Positions 19,219-25,921 of a stretch of DNA of 61,217 bases are shown one piece after another. This stretch comes from a virus. The DNA lies in IMG/VR virus record IMGVR_UViG_3300027741_000065, positions 1 through 61,217 of that record, one strand, 5' to 3'. Within the stretch, counting starts at the first letter, position 1, and each line of letters begins with the position of its first letter. A model generated the notes under the pieces. It ran no database searches. It had not been told where the DNA came from and saw only the letters and a program-made list of their open reading frames with translations. The translations under genes were made by a program, and so were the position numbers.

Positions 19219-19637
19219 TGATTCCTCCAAGCATCAAAGCTTGCTTTAAGCCGATTAAAAAGATCTCTGGCTTCTTCGTTGGTCTTCAGTTCCTTGCGGG
19301 ACTCTATGCCAAGGTAGTAGCTAAGCCAAGTGGCGCATGGTTTCTCGCCCTTAACTGTAATCAAGTCTTTATGACTTAGCCAATCCCAGAACTCAGGATC
19401 TCGGCAGAGTATTCCAGCCATCTTTACGGCATGGTCGCCTGGAAACTCATTCTCTCGGTCCATTGGCCTCTCGTCGTCGCCAAGTCGAACCATGACCACC
19501 ACATAACGCGAGCCAACAAAGTCACGCATTAAGTCATCTGGCAGATCATCAGGATGGACGGCCATCGTTAAAACGTAGCCGTCCTTGGACTGTTTCAGCC
19601 CAGTCTTGATGCCCTCAAACTGAATTGGCTCGCTCAA
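19215..19637 (-). CDS. Conserved phage protein in the recombination operon
   Basis: 140 aa. Contains MAVHPDDLPDDLMRDFVGSRYVVVMVRLGDDERP, an OB-like strand pattern, then GDHAVKMAGILCRDPEFWDWL, a motif found in phage proteins encoded next to ERF and single-strand-annealing genes. Its ATGA end overlaps the next start. It could modulate recombination or bind DNA, but no functional residue can be assigned. Confidence 0.68.
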   Translation of the reverse strand: MSEPIQFEGIKTGLKQSKDGYVLTMAVHPDDLPDDLMRDFVGSRYVVVMVRLGDDERPMDRENEFPGDHAVKMAGILCRDPEFWDWLSHKDLITVKGEKPCATWLSYYLGIESRKELKTNEEARDLFNRLKASFDAWRNQ

Positions 19638-19932
19638 GCTTCATCTCCAGGTAGTTGATGATTGTGGCAGACTTGAGGATGGCAATGTTCAGGTTTTCAA
19701 TCTCCAAATCCTGCTGAGCCTCCACCTCTGAAGTCGCTTCATTCATTTTTGTATATATATCCAATGCATTTTCCAAATCCTTAATCCTATTTTTAAGAAT
19801 TTTGCCTTCAGCCTTCTCGGCCTCCAGTGCCCTGATCAACTCTTCCTCATCTTTGATGGATAGCTGGAGTGCTGAGTTTAGGTTGTTGCAAACCTTCTCC
19901 CAGCCTTCAATGGTTTTTGGTTTCTTAGTCAT
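19615..19932 (-). CDS. Coiled-coil small protein, unknown function
   Basis: 105 aa started at ATG 19932 (MTKKPKTIEGWEKVCN), since the longer frame to 20031 would lie inside the preceding gene. Residues ~15-100 are a nearly continuous heptad-like Leu/Ile/Glu/Lys helix (DEEELIRALEAEKAEG and on). The stop side overlaps the next gene by 23 bases and the start overlaps the previous one by 8. Probably a structural or scaffolding partner in the operon; no known family recognised. Confidence 0.58.
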   Translation of the reverse strand: MTKKPKTIEGWEKVCNNLNSALQLSIKDEEELIRALEAEKAEGKILKNRIKDLENALDIYTKMNEATSEVEAQQDLEIENLNIAILKSATIINYLEMKLERANSV

Positions 19933-20182
19933 CCCAAGGATCCTTTTGTGTTGCCATTGGTTTTGCATTGGTATCCGCTTTAAGAGAAACCATTCGGTTG
20001 CCGTTCTTGTCCTTCTTGAGCCAAGCGCCAAGCTTGATCACAACAACTCCATCCTCGGAGGCATCGATCATGGCCAGGAGATAGTCCCGCTCAAACTTGA
20101 TATCGCCGTTCATGTCGGGCGCGGTTTCTTTGGTCTTGCGGGTGTTGGTGAGAAGTAGTCCGCTGTTTGGGTAATCCATCAT
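19925..20182 (-). CDS. Conserved small phage protein (YPNSG family), possible ssDNA-related
   Basis: 85 aa starting MMDYPNSGLLLTNTRKTKE. The pattern YPNSG, a K-T-K pair, then VVVIKLGAWLKKDKNGNRMVSLK is shared with small phage proteins encoded beside ERF or SSB genes. The beta-rich centre is compatible with a nucleic-acid-binding fold but nothing proves it. Overlaps the ERF stop by four bases (ATGA). Confidence 0.62.
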   Translation of the reverse strand: MMDYPNSGLLLTNTRKTKETAPDMNGDIKFERDYLLAMIDASEDGVVVIKLGAWLKKDKNGNRMVSLKADTNAKPMATQKDPWDD

Positions 20183-20886
20183 TGATCCTTAAATTTTGCT
20201 TTGTTTTCTTTAAACATATCCATGATTTGGTCATAGATCTCGGGTGACTCAGTTTTGGCTTTTTCGTAAAGGCTGCGGTTAACCTTGAACATTTCCTTAA
20301 CTTGCTCTTCGCTTGTGGCAAAGGTAAGTTTGAGTTTTGTTGCACTAGCCAACAGTGCGCTCCAGTCGGCTGGGTCTTTGGCGTGGACTGTAATAGTCCA
20401 TTCCGGGCTTGTTTCCACGTAGGGAGGGGGCAGGGTATCACCCTTCACTTGCTTGGGCGGAATGGCCTGGACAATTGGCTCTCGGGGCACAAAGGTAGAT
20501 GCCTTTGGGGCTTCCTCGGGCTTGGAGGCGTCCAGCACATCGTGCTCAACTATCTCCATAGCAGTCATCCACAGGTAGCGGCGTTGATAGGTCTCAACCG
20601 CACCCAAGTTTTGGATGGGGTGTGCTCCCTTCAGTTCCGCCTTAGCCATAGGGCTGGTGATAATGATCTGAGTGCCGTCATCCACATCGGTAAGGGTAAG
20701 GATGGCGTACTCAGTCGTGTAGGAGACAACCCCACAGATCCCAACATCAGCCAAGATGGTTTGGATTGCCGGAAGGAAGTCTCCAAGCTCAAAGTAACTG
20801 TAACCGGCAAACTTGTTCTGTCCGGTCTTCTGTAACTTGGTTCCCTGCAGCCGTATGCGGGACACCATCAGTTTGTTATGTATCAT
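20179..20886 (-). CDS. erf: ERF-family single-strand annealing recombinase
   Basis: 235 aa. The N-terminal domain has LQKTGQNKFAGYSYFELGDF and LPAIQTILADVGI (residues ~16-48), then ITSPMAKAELKGAHPIQNLGA and an ETYQRRYLWMTAMEIVEHD segment, all typical of ERF proteins (P22 Erf type) that anneal single strands during recombination and concatemer formation. After a Pro-rich linker (~115-160) comes a helical C-terminus. Ribosome site AAGGAAAAAA. It is encoded with a Cas4/RecB-like nuclease (21517-22395), making a standard nuclease-annealase pair. Confidence 0.85.
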   Translation of the reverse strand: MIHNKLMVSRIRLQGTKLQKTGQNKFAGYSYFELGDFLPAIQTILADVGICGVVSYTTEYAILTLTDVDDGTQIIITSPMAKAELKGAHPIQNLGAVETYQRRYLWMTAMEIVEHDVLDASKPEEAPKASTFVPREPIVQAIPPKQVKGDTLPPPYVETSPEWTITVHAKDPADWSALLASATKLKLTFATSEEQVKEMFKVNRSLYEKAKTESPEIYDQIMDMFKENKAKFKDQ

Positions 20887-20975
20887 TTTTTTCCTTAAAG
20901 GGTGGGGGTACTCGCTGCACCGCTCGTGGATGAACCCACAATGTTGGCGGCATCCGCTTTCCCCCCGAAACTTAC

Positions 20976-21101
20976 TTACGTTTGCTCCAGCGACCTAGGA
21001 AAAAGCCGCTGCAAAGAACAACCACCATTCCTAGACACAATGTGCGTAATCCACGCAGCAACAACCCAGATGGGTAATCCCACAAACAATAAATCCTTCA
21101 T
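20976..21101 (-). CDS. 41-aa small membrane protein
   Basis: ATG at 21101 preceded by GGAGTAAGT, the same ribosome site as the gene just upstream. The product has one hydrophobic stretch (LLFVGLPIWVVAAWITHIV, residues 4-22) and a basic end (RNGGCSLQRLFPRSLEQT), so it is a likely single-pass inner-membrane peptide. Too short for a confident family; the good ribosome site and location inside an otherwise packed operon support it. Confidence 0.55.
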   Translation of the reverse strand: MKDLLFVGLPIWVVAAWITHIVSRNGGCSLQRLFPRSLEQT

Positions 21102-21103
21102 AC

Positions 21104-21514
21104 TTACTCCTTTTCCAGACGATCACACAGCTGATTTAGCCGCTTTATGGCTAAGGATATTTGCCCCTCCACTTCATCTGGCGGGAGAGTTTCAAACAAA
21201 AACTTTCCCTCTGTAACTTTGGTTAAGTTAAAAAGAAAGCTCTCCGCCTCTTGAAGCTCGTTGTAAATCACAATAGCCTCTGACTCTTTAGTTCCTCTTG
21301 CCATCAGTTGCTTACGCTCCTCTAGCAATTCAGCAATCATCTTCAGGTGCTCTTTGTGCCTATCCTCCATCGTTTGAACCAGCCGCTGAAAGTCAGCTAC
21401 CCAGCCCGACATCTTTCGGGTCAAGATATCTCCGTGCCACCAAATGTGGTCAGTAGTAATACCTTCTGTCTTGACATCAACCTCTTTGATGCCACTCTCT
21501 TCCATCCATTTCAT
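21104..21514 (-). CDS. Coiled-coil protein, unknown function
   Basis: 136 aa, ribosome site GGAGTAAGT before ATG. After a short charged N-terminus with HIWWHGDIL the protein is two long helices (SGWVADFQRLVQTMEDRHKE, and LEERKQLMARGTKESEAIVI) ending in IKRLNQLCDRLEKE. It sits between the nuclease and the ERF gene. No family recognised. Confidence 0.65.
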   Translation of the reverse strand: MKWMEESGIKEVDVKTEGITTDHIWWHGDILTRKMSGWVADFQRLVQTMEDRHKEHLKMIAELLEERKQLMARGTKESEAIVIYNELQEAESFLFNLTKVTEGKFLFETLPPDEVEGQISLAIKRLNQLCDRLEKE

Positions 21515-21516
21515 AC

Positions 21517-22395
21517 TTACTCCTTGGTTTTAAGATACTCTTGATGCTGATTGCACCACTTACTAACAGAGCAGAAACTTTCACAGCGCGTCCGTTCACC
21601 TGGGCGCACCTCAATCTCGTACTCCTTCCCGTACTCAGCCAGCTTAGCCCGAGCTTCCTCATCGGTGTTAAAGACGTTTCGCGCCTTAACTCCACCAATC
21701 TTTTTAACCGCATAGGTAGTCTGCTTCTCCCACATCTCTGATGGGGTGCAGTGCGGTAGTTCATCTCCAGTCTCCATATCAAACAATGCGTTGGAATGCA
21801 TCGAGACACGGCCTTCTACAAAGTCTTGCTGCTCTTCGTAAGACCAAAGCCGAATGGGAATAACCTTGACGGGCGCATCGGGGTAGGACGCCTTGACCGC
21901 GGCATCCCTGCGACTCCAGTCTCGGATGATGGCTACGATCTCCAAACCGCTTACGTTGGCTTCCTTGACCTTCCTGACAAGCCACGCATAGATGTTTAGC
22001 TGGAGCTCCCAGTCAATCTTCTCATTCATAACCGACCATGCGCCAACAGTCTTGTAGTCGTTAACGGTGATAGTTCCATCCTCATTCACGATCTGAAGAT
22101 CTATAGCACCTGATATAGACCAGCCGTCAACTTCGGTATGCAGCCGCTCTTCTACTAGGTGGTTCTTGTCCCGTCCGTGCTCCAGTACACCGTGGATGGC
22201 CGTACCAAAGATAGACCAAACCATATCGCTTACGTCCTGCTCTATCTCTTCGGCGTGCATCTTTCGCAGCTGAACGATACGCGGGGAAGAGATTAGCTCT
22301 GTAACAGAGATGTTGGCCTTACCCTTGGAGTAGGTAGGGCGGCGCAGGACGTTAACGAACGTCTGTGGGAGGTTGTGCTTGTTAGTTAGGATCAT
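21517..22395 (-). CDS. Cas4/RecB-like PD-(D/E)XK nuclease
   Basis: 292 aa from ATG 22395 (MILTNKHNLPQTF), which has AGGAAGAGC before it; the longer frame to 22440 would overlap the promoter. The active-site pattern is H68 (TAIHGVLEHG), D99 (SGAIDLQIV), D113-Y-K115 (TVNDYKTVG) and Q132 (WELQLNIYAWL). A C-terminal Cys group (C271, C275, C281) resembles the Fe-S cluster of Cas4-type nucleases. It likely resects DNA ends to give single strands for the ERF protein. First gene of the leftward operon. Confidence 0.82.
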   Translation of the reverse strand: MILTNKHNLPQTFVNVLRRPTYSKGKANISVTELISSPRIVQLRKMHAEEIEQDVSDMVWSIFGTAIHGVLEHGRDKNHLVEERLHTEVDGWSISGAIDLQIVNEDGTITVNDYKTVGAWSVMNEKIDWELQLNIYAWLVRKVKEANVSGLEIVAIIRDWSRRDAAVKASYPDAPVKVIPIRLWSYEEQQDFVEGRVSMHSNALFDMETGDELPHCTPSEMWEKQTTYAVKKIGGVKARNVFNTDEEARAKLAEYGKEYEIEVRPGERTRCESFCSVSKWCNQHQEYLKTKE

Positions 22396-22414
22396 GCTCT
22401 TCCTGTAGAATTGT

Positions 22415-22430
22415 TGTGTTGGGCAACACA
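22415..22430. promoter_or_regulatory. Perfect palindromic operator candidate
   Basis: TGTGTTG-GG-CAACACA is a perfect 7-bp inverted repeat with a 2-bp centre. It lies just downstream of, and touches, the -10 box of the leftward promoter, where a bound repressor would block initiation. On the RNA it could also form a small hairpin in the leader. Confidence 0.55.
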
Positions 22431-22459
22431 TTGTACCCATATCTTATCATGTATTGCAA
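22430..22459 (-). promoter_or_regulatory. Promoter of the leftward recombination operon
   Basis: Read on the minus strand: -35 TTGCAA (22459-22454), 18-bp spacer, -10 TACAAT (22435-22430), followed by the palindrome and the nuclease start codon 35 bases beyond it. Hexamer matches to the sigma70 consensus are 4/6 and 5/6. Confidence 0.5.
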
Positions 22460-22480
22460 GCATAGGTGAAAAATAAATTT

Positions 22481-22795
22481 ATGGCCGCAACTCCAACTCA
22501 GCTAAGCCTCAAGCACATGAGGGAGAACGGCTTCTACGCAGAAGTAGTGGAGAGGTACAACTCCTTCACCAAGCGGAAGAATGACTTCGCCGGCTTCATA
22601 GACATCCTATGCCTAGGTCAGGGCTCTGTGATAGGGGTGCAGACCACCAGCTGGTCCAATACATCAGCCAGGATGAAGAAGATCTTGGAGCACGAGAACC
22701 TGGACATCGTGCGTGACGCCGGAATCAAGATAGAAGTACATGGATGGCAAAAGAAAGATAACCGTTGGCAAGTCAAAGTAATTCATGTAGAATGA
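22481..22795 (+). CDS. PD-(D/E)XK-like nuclease or resolvase candidate
   Basis: 104 aa from ATG 22481 (MAATPTQLSLKHMREN); a GTG 15 bases earlier is an alternative and lies closer to AGGTG. The segment KRKNDFAGFIDILCLG, followed by VIGVQTTSWSN and a basic RMKKIL, matches small phage proteins thought to have a VRR/PD-(D/E)XK-like fold, with D in FIDIL and QTT in place of the usual E-x-K. The missing canonical Lys leaves catalysis uncertain. It diverges from the recombination operon and is followed by a terminator. Confidence 0.62.
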   Translation: MAATPTQLSLKHMRENGFYAEVVERYNSFTKRKNDFAGFIDILCLGQGSVIGVQTTSWSNTSARMKKILEHENLDIVRDAGIKIEVHGWQKKDNRWQVKVIHVE

Positions 22796-22828
22796 TGGCG
22801 TGTCTCTCCTTGGTCTTTACTGGCCTTT

Positions 22829-22854
22829 ACCCCTAGGAAACTGGGGGTTTTTTT
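22829..22854 (+). terminator. Intrinsic terminator after the nuclease-like gene
   Basis: Stem ACCCC-(T)-AG, loop GAAA, CT-GGGGGT, followed by seven T on the plus strand. It lies about 34 bases after the stop of the preceding gene. Confidence 0.8.
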
Positions 22855-22874
22855 ACTGTATCAACTGTTACAGT
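22855..22874 (+). repeat. 20-bp exact repeat, copy 1 (inverted relative to 35848-35867)
   Basis: The reverse complement, ACTGTAACAGTTGATACAGT, occurs without mismatch at 35848-35867. The unit contains an 11-bp dyad (ACTGT-T-ACAGT) plus a further ACTGT half site, the form expected of a protein-binding site. It lies directly between the terminator and the structured RNA region. Confidence 0.75.
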
Positions 22875-23034
22875 CAACATGGCTGGGGATTGTGGTTCGC
22901 CGTTACTAGAACCATCCTTGCAAGGCAGTCCTTAGCCATGTTGGTACAACTAATAACACACCCCGCCTTGGGTGCCGAGGACTAGGTTCGCCCCGTCCCT
23001 TGAAGAAATCGGTTATGGCTACCAACTTTTTTTT
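22875..23034 (+). ncRNA. Structured RNA or attenuator-like element
   Basis: P1 is a perfect 10-bp helix (CAACATGGCT 22875-22884 with AGCCATGTTG 22934-22943). It encloses a TGGTTC/GAACCA hairpin (22893-22898 with 22909-22914) and a CCTTGCAAGG palindrome (22916-22925). The 3' arm of P1 shares bases with GTTGGTA (22940-22946), which pairs with TACCAAC (23020-23026) directly before eight T. P1 and this terminator stem are mutually exclusive, as in attenuators. A further stem lies at 22966-22980. No open frame of substance is present. Function and true RNA ends are inference. Confidence 0.5.
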
Positions 23035-23043
23035 GTAAAGTTC

Positions 23044-23071
23044 TTGCGCAACGCAAAAACTCGTGTACACT
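23044..23071 (+). promoter_or_regulatory. Possible promoter for the small RNA
   Basis: TTGCGC (23044-23049), 16-bp spacer, TACACT (23066-23071). The hexamers are modest (3/6 and 4/6). Support comes mainly from placement just upstream of a strong hairpin-terminator. Confidence 0.3.
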
Positions 23072-23074
23072 ACG

Positions 23075-23171
23075 CTCCGTTGTAGTCGTTCACAACAGTT
23101 TGAAAGCCGTTACTCATGCATTGGCCTCCATCTCGGAGGGAACGACCCAGTGCAGTAGTAACGGTTTTTTT
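23075..23171 (+). ncRNA. Putative small RNA with three-tier hairpin and U7 terminator
   Basis: A GTTGT/ACAAC hairpin (23079-23083 with 23092-23096) is followed by a long compound hairpin. Its outer stem is CCGTTACT/AGTAACGG (23107-23114 with 23157-23164), its middle stem TGCATTGG/CCAGTGCA (23117-23124 with 23147-23154, one G-U) and its inner stem CCTCC/GGAGG (23125-23129 with 23135-23139). Seven T follow at 23165. The G-U pair and the T tract fit the plus strand only. No known RNA family is recognised. Confidence 0.55.
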
Positions 23172-23174
23172 CGT

Positions 23175-23520
23175 TTCCGACTCCAACCGTACTCCATACG
23201 TTAGTAAGTGGTTGCCTCGCCAGCGTGGAAGAAAAGACAGAACCTCGGTGTGACCCGCACCTCCGAAGTAGCGTAAGCCAAAAGGAATAAACAAGATTGC
23301 TAGAAATAGCACAAACCCTAGTACGCTGGGAGATGATCGACAAGCCGGTGAAGACTGGCTTTATCGGGATTCCAGGGGAGGGCGGCATGGCCTGCCGTAG
23401 ACTGCATAAAAACCAGTCATCCGCATCTTGATAAAGAGTCGTAAATCGTCCCTAGTCCCAACAGCTGTAACAGCCTGGGGGAGGGAGGGTAAACGGGTAA
23501 GAGGGCTTAGCAGTGGCTAT
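23175..23520 (+). other. Non-coding, hairpin-rich stretch upstream of the early operon
   Basis: No convincing gene on either strand. Local stems include CGTA-CTCCA-TACG, TGCTA-GAAA-TAGCA (near 23300), AAGCCGGT-GAAG-ACTGGCTT (near 23342, one G-U), CGGCA-TGGCC-TGCCG (near 23383) and GCTGT-A-ACAGC (23464-23474). A long-range CCAGCGT/ACGCTGG pair could close the first half. This may be a leader RNA, further small RNAs or a replication origin; the sequence does not decide. Confidence 0.4.
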
Positions 23521-23527
23521 GTAACAG

Positions 23528-23557
23528 TTGACGTTGCTAAAATTCATGTGTTATGAT
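23528..23557 (+). promoter_or_regulatory. Strong early promoter with extended -10
   Basis: -35 TTGACG (23528-23533, 5/6), 18-bp spacer, TGT before -10 TATGAT (23552-23557, 5/6). The sequence TGTAACAGTTGA, shared with the 20-bp repeat at 35848, overlaps the -35, so a regulator could bind here. The first early gene starts 18 bases beyond the -10. Confidence 0.65.
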
Positions 23558-23575
23558 TTAGACCAAGGAAGCAAA

Positions 23576-23761
23576 ATGATTAAGTACATCAAGAAACTTA
23601 TGGCTGGACCAACCGGCCTAGAGACTGCAGCAGCCGAGCTAGAGGAGGCTTACCTAGAGCTTCTATCGGCTCAGACAGCCGTTGACTACTCCCGTAGTGT
23701 TGTGGCGTACAACGAAACCCGCATCGCTCGCTTAGAGGCATACATCAAGGAGGCGAAATGA
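23576..23761 (+). CDS. Early small helical protein
   Basis: 61 aa from ATG 23576 with AAGGAAGC before it. N-terminus basic (MIKYIKKLMAGPTGLE), then a long Ala/Leu/Glu helix. First gene of a tightly coupled early operon; its TGA overlaps the next ATG (ATGA at 23758). No family recognised. Confidence 0.65.
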   Translation: MIKYIKKLMAGPTGLETAAAELEEAYLELLSAQTAVDYSRSVVAYNETRIARLEAYIKEAK

Positions 23762-23967
23762 ACTGCTGCGACGGCAACTGTAACCAAGGTAAAGACTGCC
23801 CTCTTAGGGCTAAAAGAGAATCTGTGTTCTCTTACGTCGTCAAGTTCTTTGCCGTCATCGGCATCTATGCCTTCATCATGTTTTTCTTGGGCTACCTGTG
23901 GGCAAGCGTCCCGCTGGTGAAAGAACGTACCTGTACACCTGACCTTATGGATAGGATATTCAAATGA
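23758..23967 (+). CDS. Early Cys-rich single-pass membrane protein
   Basis: 69 aa. The N-terminus has C-C-x4-C-x5-C (NCCDGNCNQGKDCPL), which could bind metal. One transmembrane segment follows (residues ~28-48, VVKFFAVIGIYAFIMFFLGYL), then a short outer part with one Cys. ATGA overlaps on both sides. Function unknown; a small inner-membrane early protein may affect the host envelope or superinfection. Confidence 0.65.
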   Translation: MNCCDGNCNQGKDCPLRAKRESVFSYVVKFFAVIGIYAFIMFFLGYLWASVPLVKERTCTPDLMDRIFK

Positions 23968-24218
23968 ACACACAACCCGAAGCATTAAAGTTGGCTGACG
24001 CGCTTGAAAAGCAGAAGGACTGCCATCTGCAATTGATCAAATCCGCCGCCGAACTTCGCCGCCTGCATGCACTGGAGGCTGATGCTCTGCGCTATCGCTT
24101 TATCCGTGATGTGCCTTACAGCGACTACATACACAACGTGATGACGCATCAAAAAAATCACGTTATGAATGCAGCTATCGACGCAGCCATTGCCAAAGCA
24201 GAAGGAGAGAAAGCGTGA
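23964..24218 (+). CDS. Early protein of the EALKLADALE type
   Basis: 84 aa beginning MNTQPEALKLADALEKQKD, followed by AAELRRLHALEADALRYRFIRD. This helical start is common in small early proteins of betaproteobacterial phages and prophages and is one basis for the host guess. No enzymatic motif. Confidence 0.7.
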   Translation: MNTQPEALKLADALEKQKDCHLQLIKSAAELRRLHALEADALRYRFIRDVPYSDYIHNVMTHQKNHVMNAAIDAAIAKAEGEKA

Positions 24219-24319
24219 CTTGGCCCTTCCCACCATTTCCCATGCCCCCGCAGGCGCCGGTCAAGGACACCAAGCCCGCGCCAATTAACCCCGATGACTT
24301 TGAGGACGCACTGATATGA
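24215..24319 (+). CDS. 34-aa Pro-rich early peptide
   Basis: GTG start overlapping the previous TGA (GTGA at 24215) with AAGGAGAGAAAGC before it; its TGA overlaps the next ATG (ATGA at 24316). Sequence is Pro-rich (WPFPPFPMPPQAP) with an acidic end. The coupled junctions on both sides are the main evidence. Confidence 0.55.
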   Translation: MTWPFPPFPMPPQAPVKDTKPAPINPDDFEDALI

Positions 24320-24537
24320 AAGTAAAAGAACTGATTGAGAAGCTGCAAGAGTTTGACCCCGAGCTTATGGTGGTACGCCCCGGATACGAGGGTGGCGAGA
24401 CCGAGATTAATTACGCAAACATTATGTTGCTCGCGCTTAACGTCAACGAGGAGTGGTACTACGGCGAGCATGACGAAGTGGAAGATACCACCACATGGCC
24501 CAAACACGAGCACGCGCAAGCGGTGGGGTTGTCATGA
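24316..24537 (+). CDS. Conserved early small protein
   Basis: 73 aa beginning MKVKELIEKLQEFDPELMVVRP. The pattern of a LIEKLQxFDP helix, a VVRPGYEGG strand-turn and a Trp/Tyr/acidic end is common in phage early regions. ATGA overlap to both neighbours. Function unknown. Confidence 0.7.
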   Translation: MKVKELIEKLQEFDPELMVVRPGYEGGETEINYANIMLLALNVNEEWYYGEHDEVEDTTTWPKHEHAQAVGLS

Positions 24538-24740
24538 AGATCACAATCGAATTTAATCTCCCCGAAGACGGGGACAAATACCGAAGCACAATCAACTCGG
24601 GCGCTGCTTGGGATGCCTTGCAGCAAGTCCACTACGAACTTAAGCAGCATCTGAAACACGGTGCTGCATTGAATTTGGAACAGCTACTCGCCTTTGTATC
24701 GGAAACTATATCAACATCAGACCAAGGACTAGAACTATGA
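24534..24740 (+). CDS. Early small protein, unknown function
   Basis: 68 aa from ATG 24534, which overlaps the upstream TGA; the longer frame from 24495 lies inside the previous gene. A strand (MKITIEFNLPEDGDKYRS) precedes two helices. Coupled to the next gene by ATGA at 24737. Confidence 0.62.
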   Translation: MKITIEFNLPEDGDKYRSTINSGAAWDALQQVHYELKQHLKHGAALNLEQLLAFVSETISTSDQGLEL

Positions 24741-25351
24741 AACTCTATAACGTGCCAAGAAATAGCAAGATCATGCTAAGTGATGGTGTGGTTCTCTTAT
24801 TCCACCATATTGATGGGATGTACAGCGTGTGTACAGATGAGAACGGCGACATATACCACATCAGCGCCAGCGAAGAAGTAACTGTGATGACTAAAGACGA
24901 AGCATTGAAGCTGGCGCTTGAGGCGCTGGAAACTTGCGGCGACGATGAGTGGCATACAGATGATGACTTTGGAATGATGCAAACGTATGATGCCGACAAA
25001 GTAAATCAAGCCATCACCGCAATCAAAGAAGCATTGGCGCAGCCAGCGCAGGAGCCTGTGGCGTGGGGTGTATTTGAGGGAAACTTGCACGACCTGTTCT
25101 TTACGCAAGCGGAAGCACAGGAGATGGCGGCGCTAAAAGGTAGCCATGCAAAAGTTCGGCCCCTCTACACCGCCCCACCACAGCGCGAATGGGTAGGGCT
25201 GACGGATGAGGAGATTAAAACTATTTTGTCACAAATTTATTGCGATATAAATCAAATGAAATTAACGCTTGGCGATGGACCACAAAAAGAAACAGTAGGA
25301 TTTCTTTTTGCCAAAGGTATTGAGCAAGCCTTGAAGGGGAAGAACACATGA
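24737..25351 (+). CDS. Two-part early protein with PVAWGVFEG and PLYTAPPQ motifs
   Basis: 204 aa that look like joined modules. Residues 1-47 form a beta-rich unit (SDGVVLLFHHIDGMYSVC). Residues ~52-100 are the EALKLALEALE...AITAIKEALAQ helix pair, followed by PAQEPVAWGVFEGN, VRPLYTAPPQREWVGLTD and a C-terminal helix. The PVAW/PLYT modules are widespread in betaproteobacterial phage early genes, where they are combined in many ways. Function unknown. Confidence 0.7.
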   Translation: MKLYNVPRNSKIMLSDGVVLLFHHIDGMYSVCTDENGDIYHISASEEVTVMTKDEALKLALEALETCGDDEWHTDDDFGMMQTYDADKVNQAITAIKEALAQPAQEPVAWGVFEGNLHDLFFTQAEAQEMAALKGSHAKVRPLYTAPPQREWVGLTDEEIKTILSQIYCDINQMKLTLGDGPQKETVGFLFAKGIEQALKGKNT

Positions 25352-25539
25352 CACCAGACGACAAGGTTGTCCTATTGGAAAACAAACTGCTGATGATGAG
25401 GGAATGGATAGTGGAGCTTGAAACTCTGCGCGAGGCCAACACCAAAGAACTTCTCATTCTGTCCGAGCTACACCACAAGCTACTGGGGGAGATGAAGGCG
25501 ATCAAGAAAATACGCGCCCAAAAGAAGGGGAACACATGA
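25348..25539 (+). CDS. Early coiled-coil peptide
   Basis: 63 aa, one long Leu/Glu/Lys helix (VVLLENKLLMMREWIVELET) with a basic end (RAQKKGNT). ATGA overlaps at both ends. Unknown function. Confidence 0.6.
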   Translation: MTPDDKVVLLENKLLMMREWIVELETLREANTKELLILSELHHKLLGEMKAIKKIRAQKKGNT

Positions 25540-25772
25540 CACGCAATGAATTGTTGGAACTTGCAAATACGTTCTATACAGGCGGTTTTACCGAAAGAGA
25601 AATTGCGTTCGCACGAGTTATCGCAGCAGCCGAGCGTGAGGCAATAGCCCAAATGTTTGAAGACGCGCCACCATTAGTACAGTTTGCACAGAACGACCGA
25701 GGCGGCTGCATGGTGTGTGGATTTACACCAAAACTGGCAATTGATGCAATCCGAGCAAGGGAGAACACATGA
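25536..25772 (+). CDS. Early small protein with EREAIAQMFE motif
   Basis: 78 aa. Helix ALARVIAAAERE-type (here FARVIAAAEREAIAQMFED) followed by CMVCGFTPKLAIDAIRAR. The helix-plus-ending-in-AIRARE arrangement is common in proteobacterial phage early regions. C-x-x-C could be structural. Coupled to neighbours. Confidence 0.65.
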   Translation: MTRNELLELANTFYTGGFTEREIAFARVIAAAEREAIAQMFEDAPPLVQFAQNDRGGCMVCGFTPKLAIDAIRARENT

Positions 25773-25921
25773 ACAACGAAACGCAACGCATCATGGAAGC
25801 ACTGATGCTGATCTACGGCAGAGATTTGCAAGCAGCGACGATCACGGTGTTGCTCAAAGACGGAGACACTGCGGTGCGCTTTTTAACGTATACCTTGCCA
25901 CAAATGGAGACAGAGAAATGA
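25769..25921 (+). CDS. 50-aa early peptide
   Basis: ATG 25769 overlaps the previous TGA and its own TGA overlaps the next ATG (25918). Helical N-terminus (MNNETQRIMEALMLIYGRD) and a beta-type end (TAVRFLTYTLP). Accepted because it exactly fills the space between two coupled genes. Confidence 0.6.
   Translation: MNNETQRIMEALMLIYGRDLQAATITVLLKDGDTAVRFLTYTLPQMETEK

Noticed and set aside
20902-21216. 104-aa plus-strand frame between ERF and nuclease genes
   Set aside because: It runs against a packed leftward operon and overlaps two minus-strand genes with good ribosome sites.
22960-23000. tmRNA- or tRNA-like T-arm with GGTTCG
   Set aside because: GGTTCG occurs but the flanking bases do not form a 5-bp stem with a 7-nt loop.
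23295-23320. Hairpin TGCTA-GAAA-TAGCA resembling the repeat:anti-repeat loop of CRISPR guide RNA
   Set aside because: Only a dozen bases agree; there are no repeats, spacers or cas genes. A GAAA tetraloop hairpin is common.
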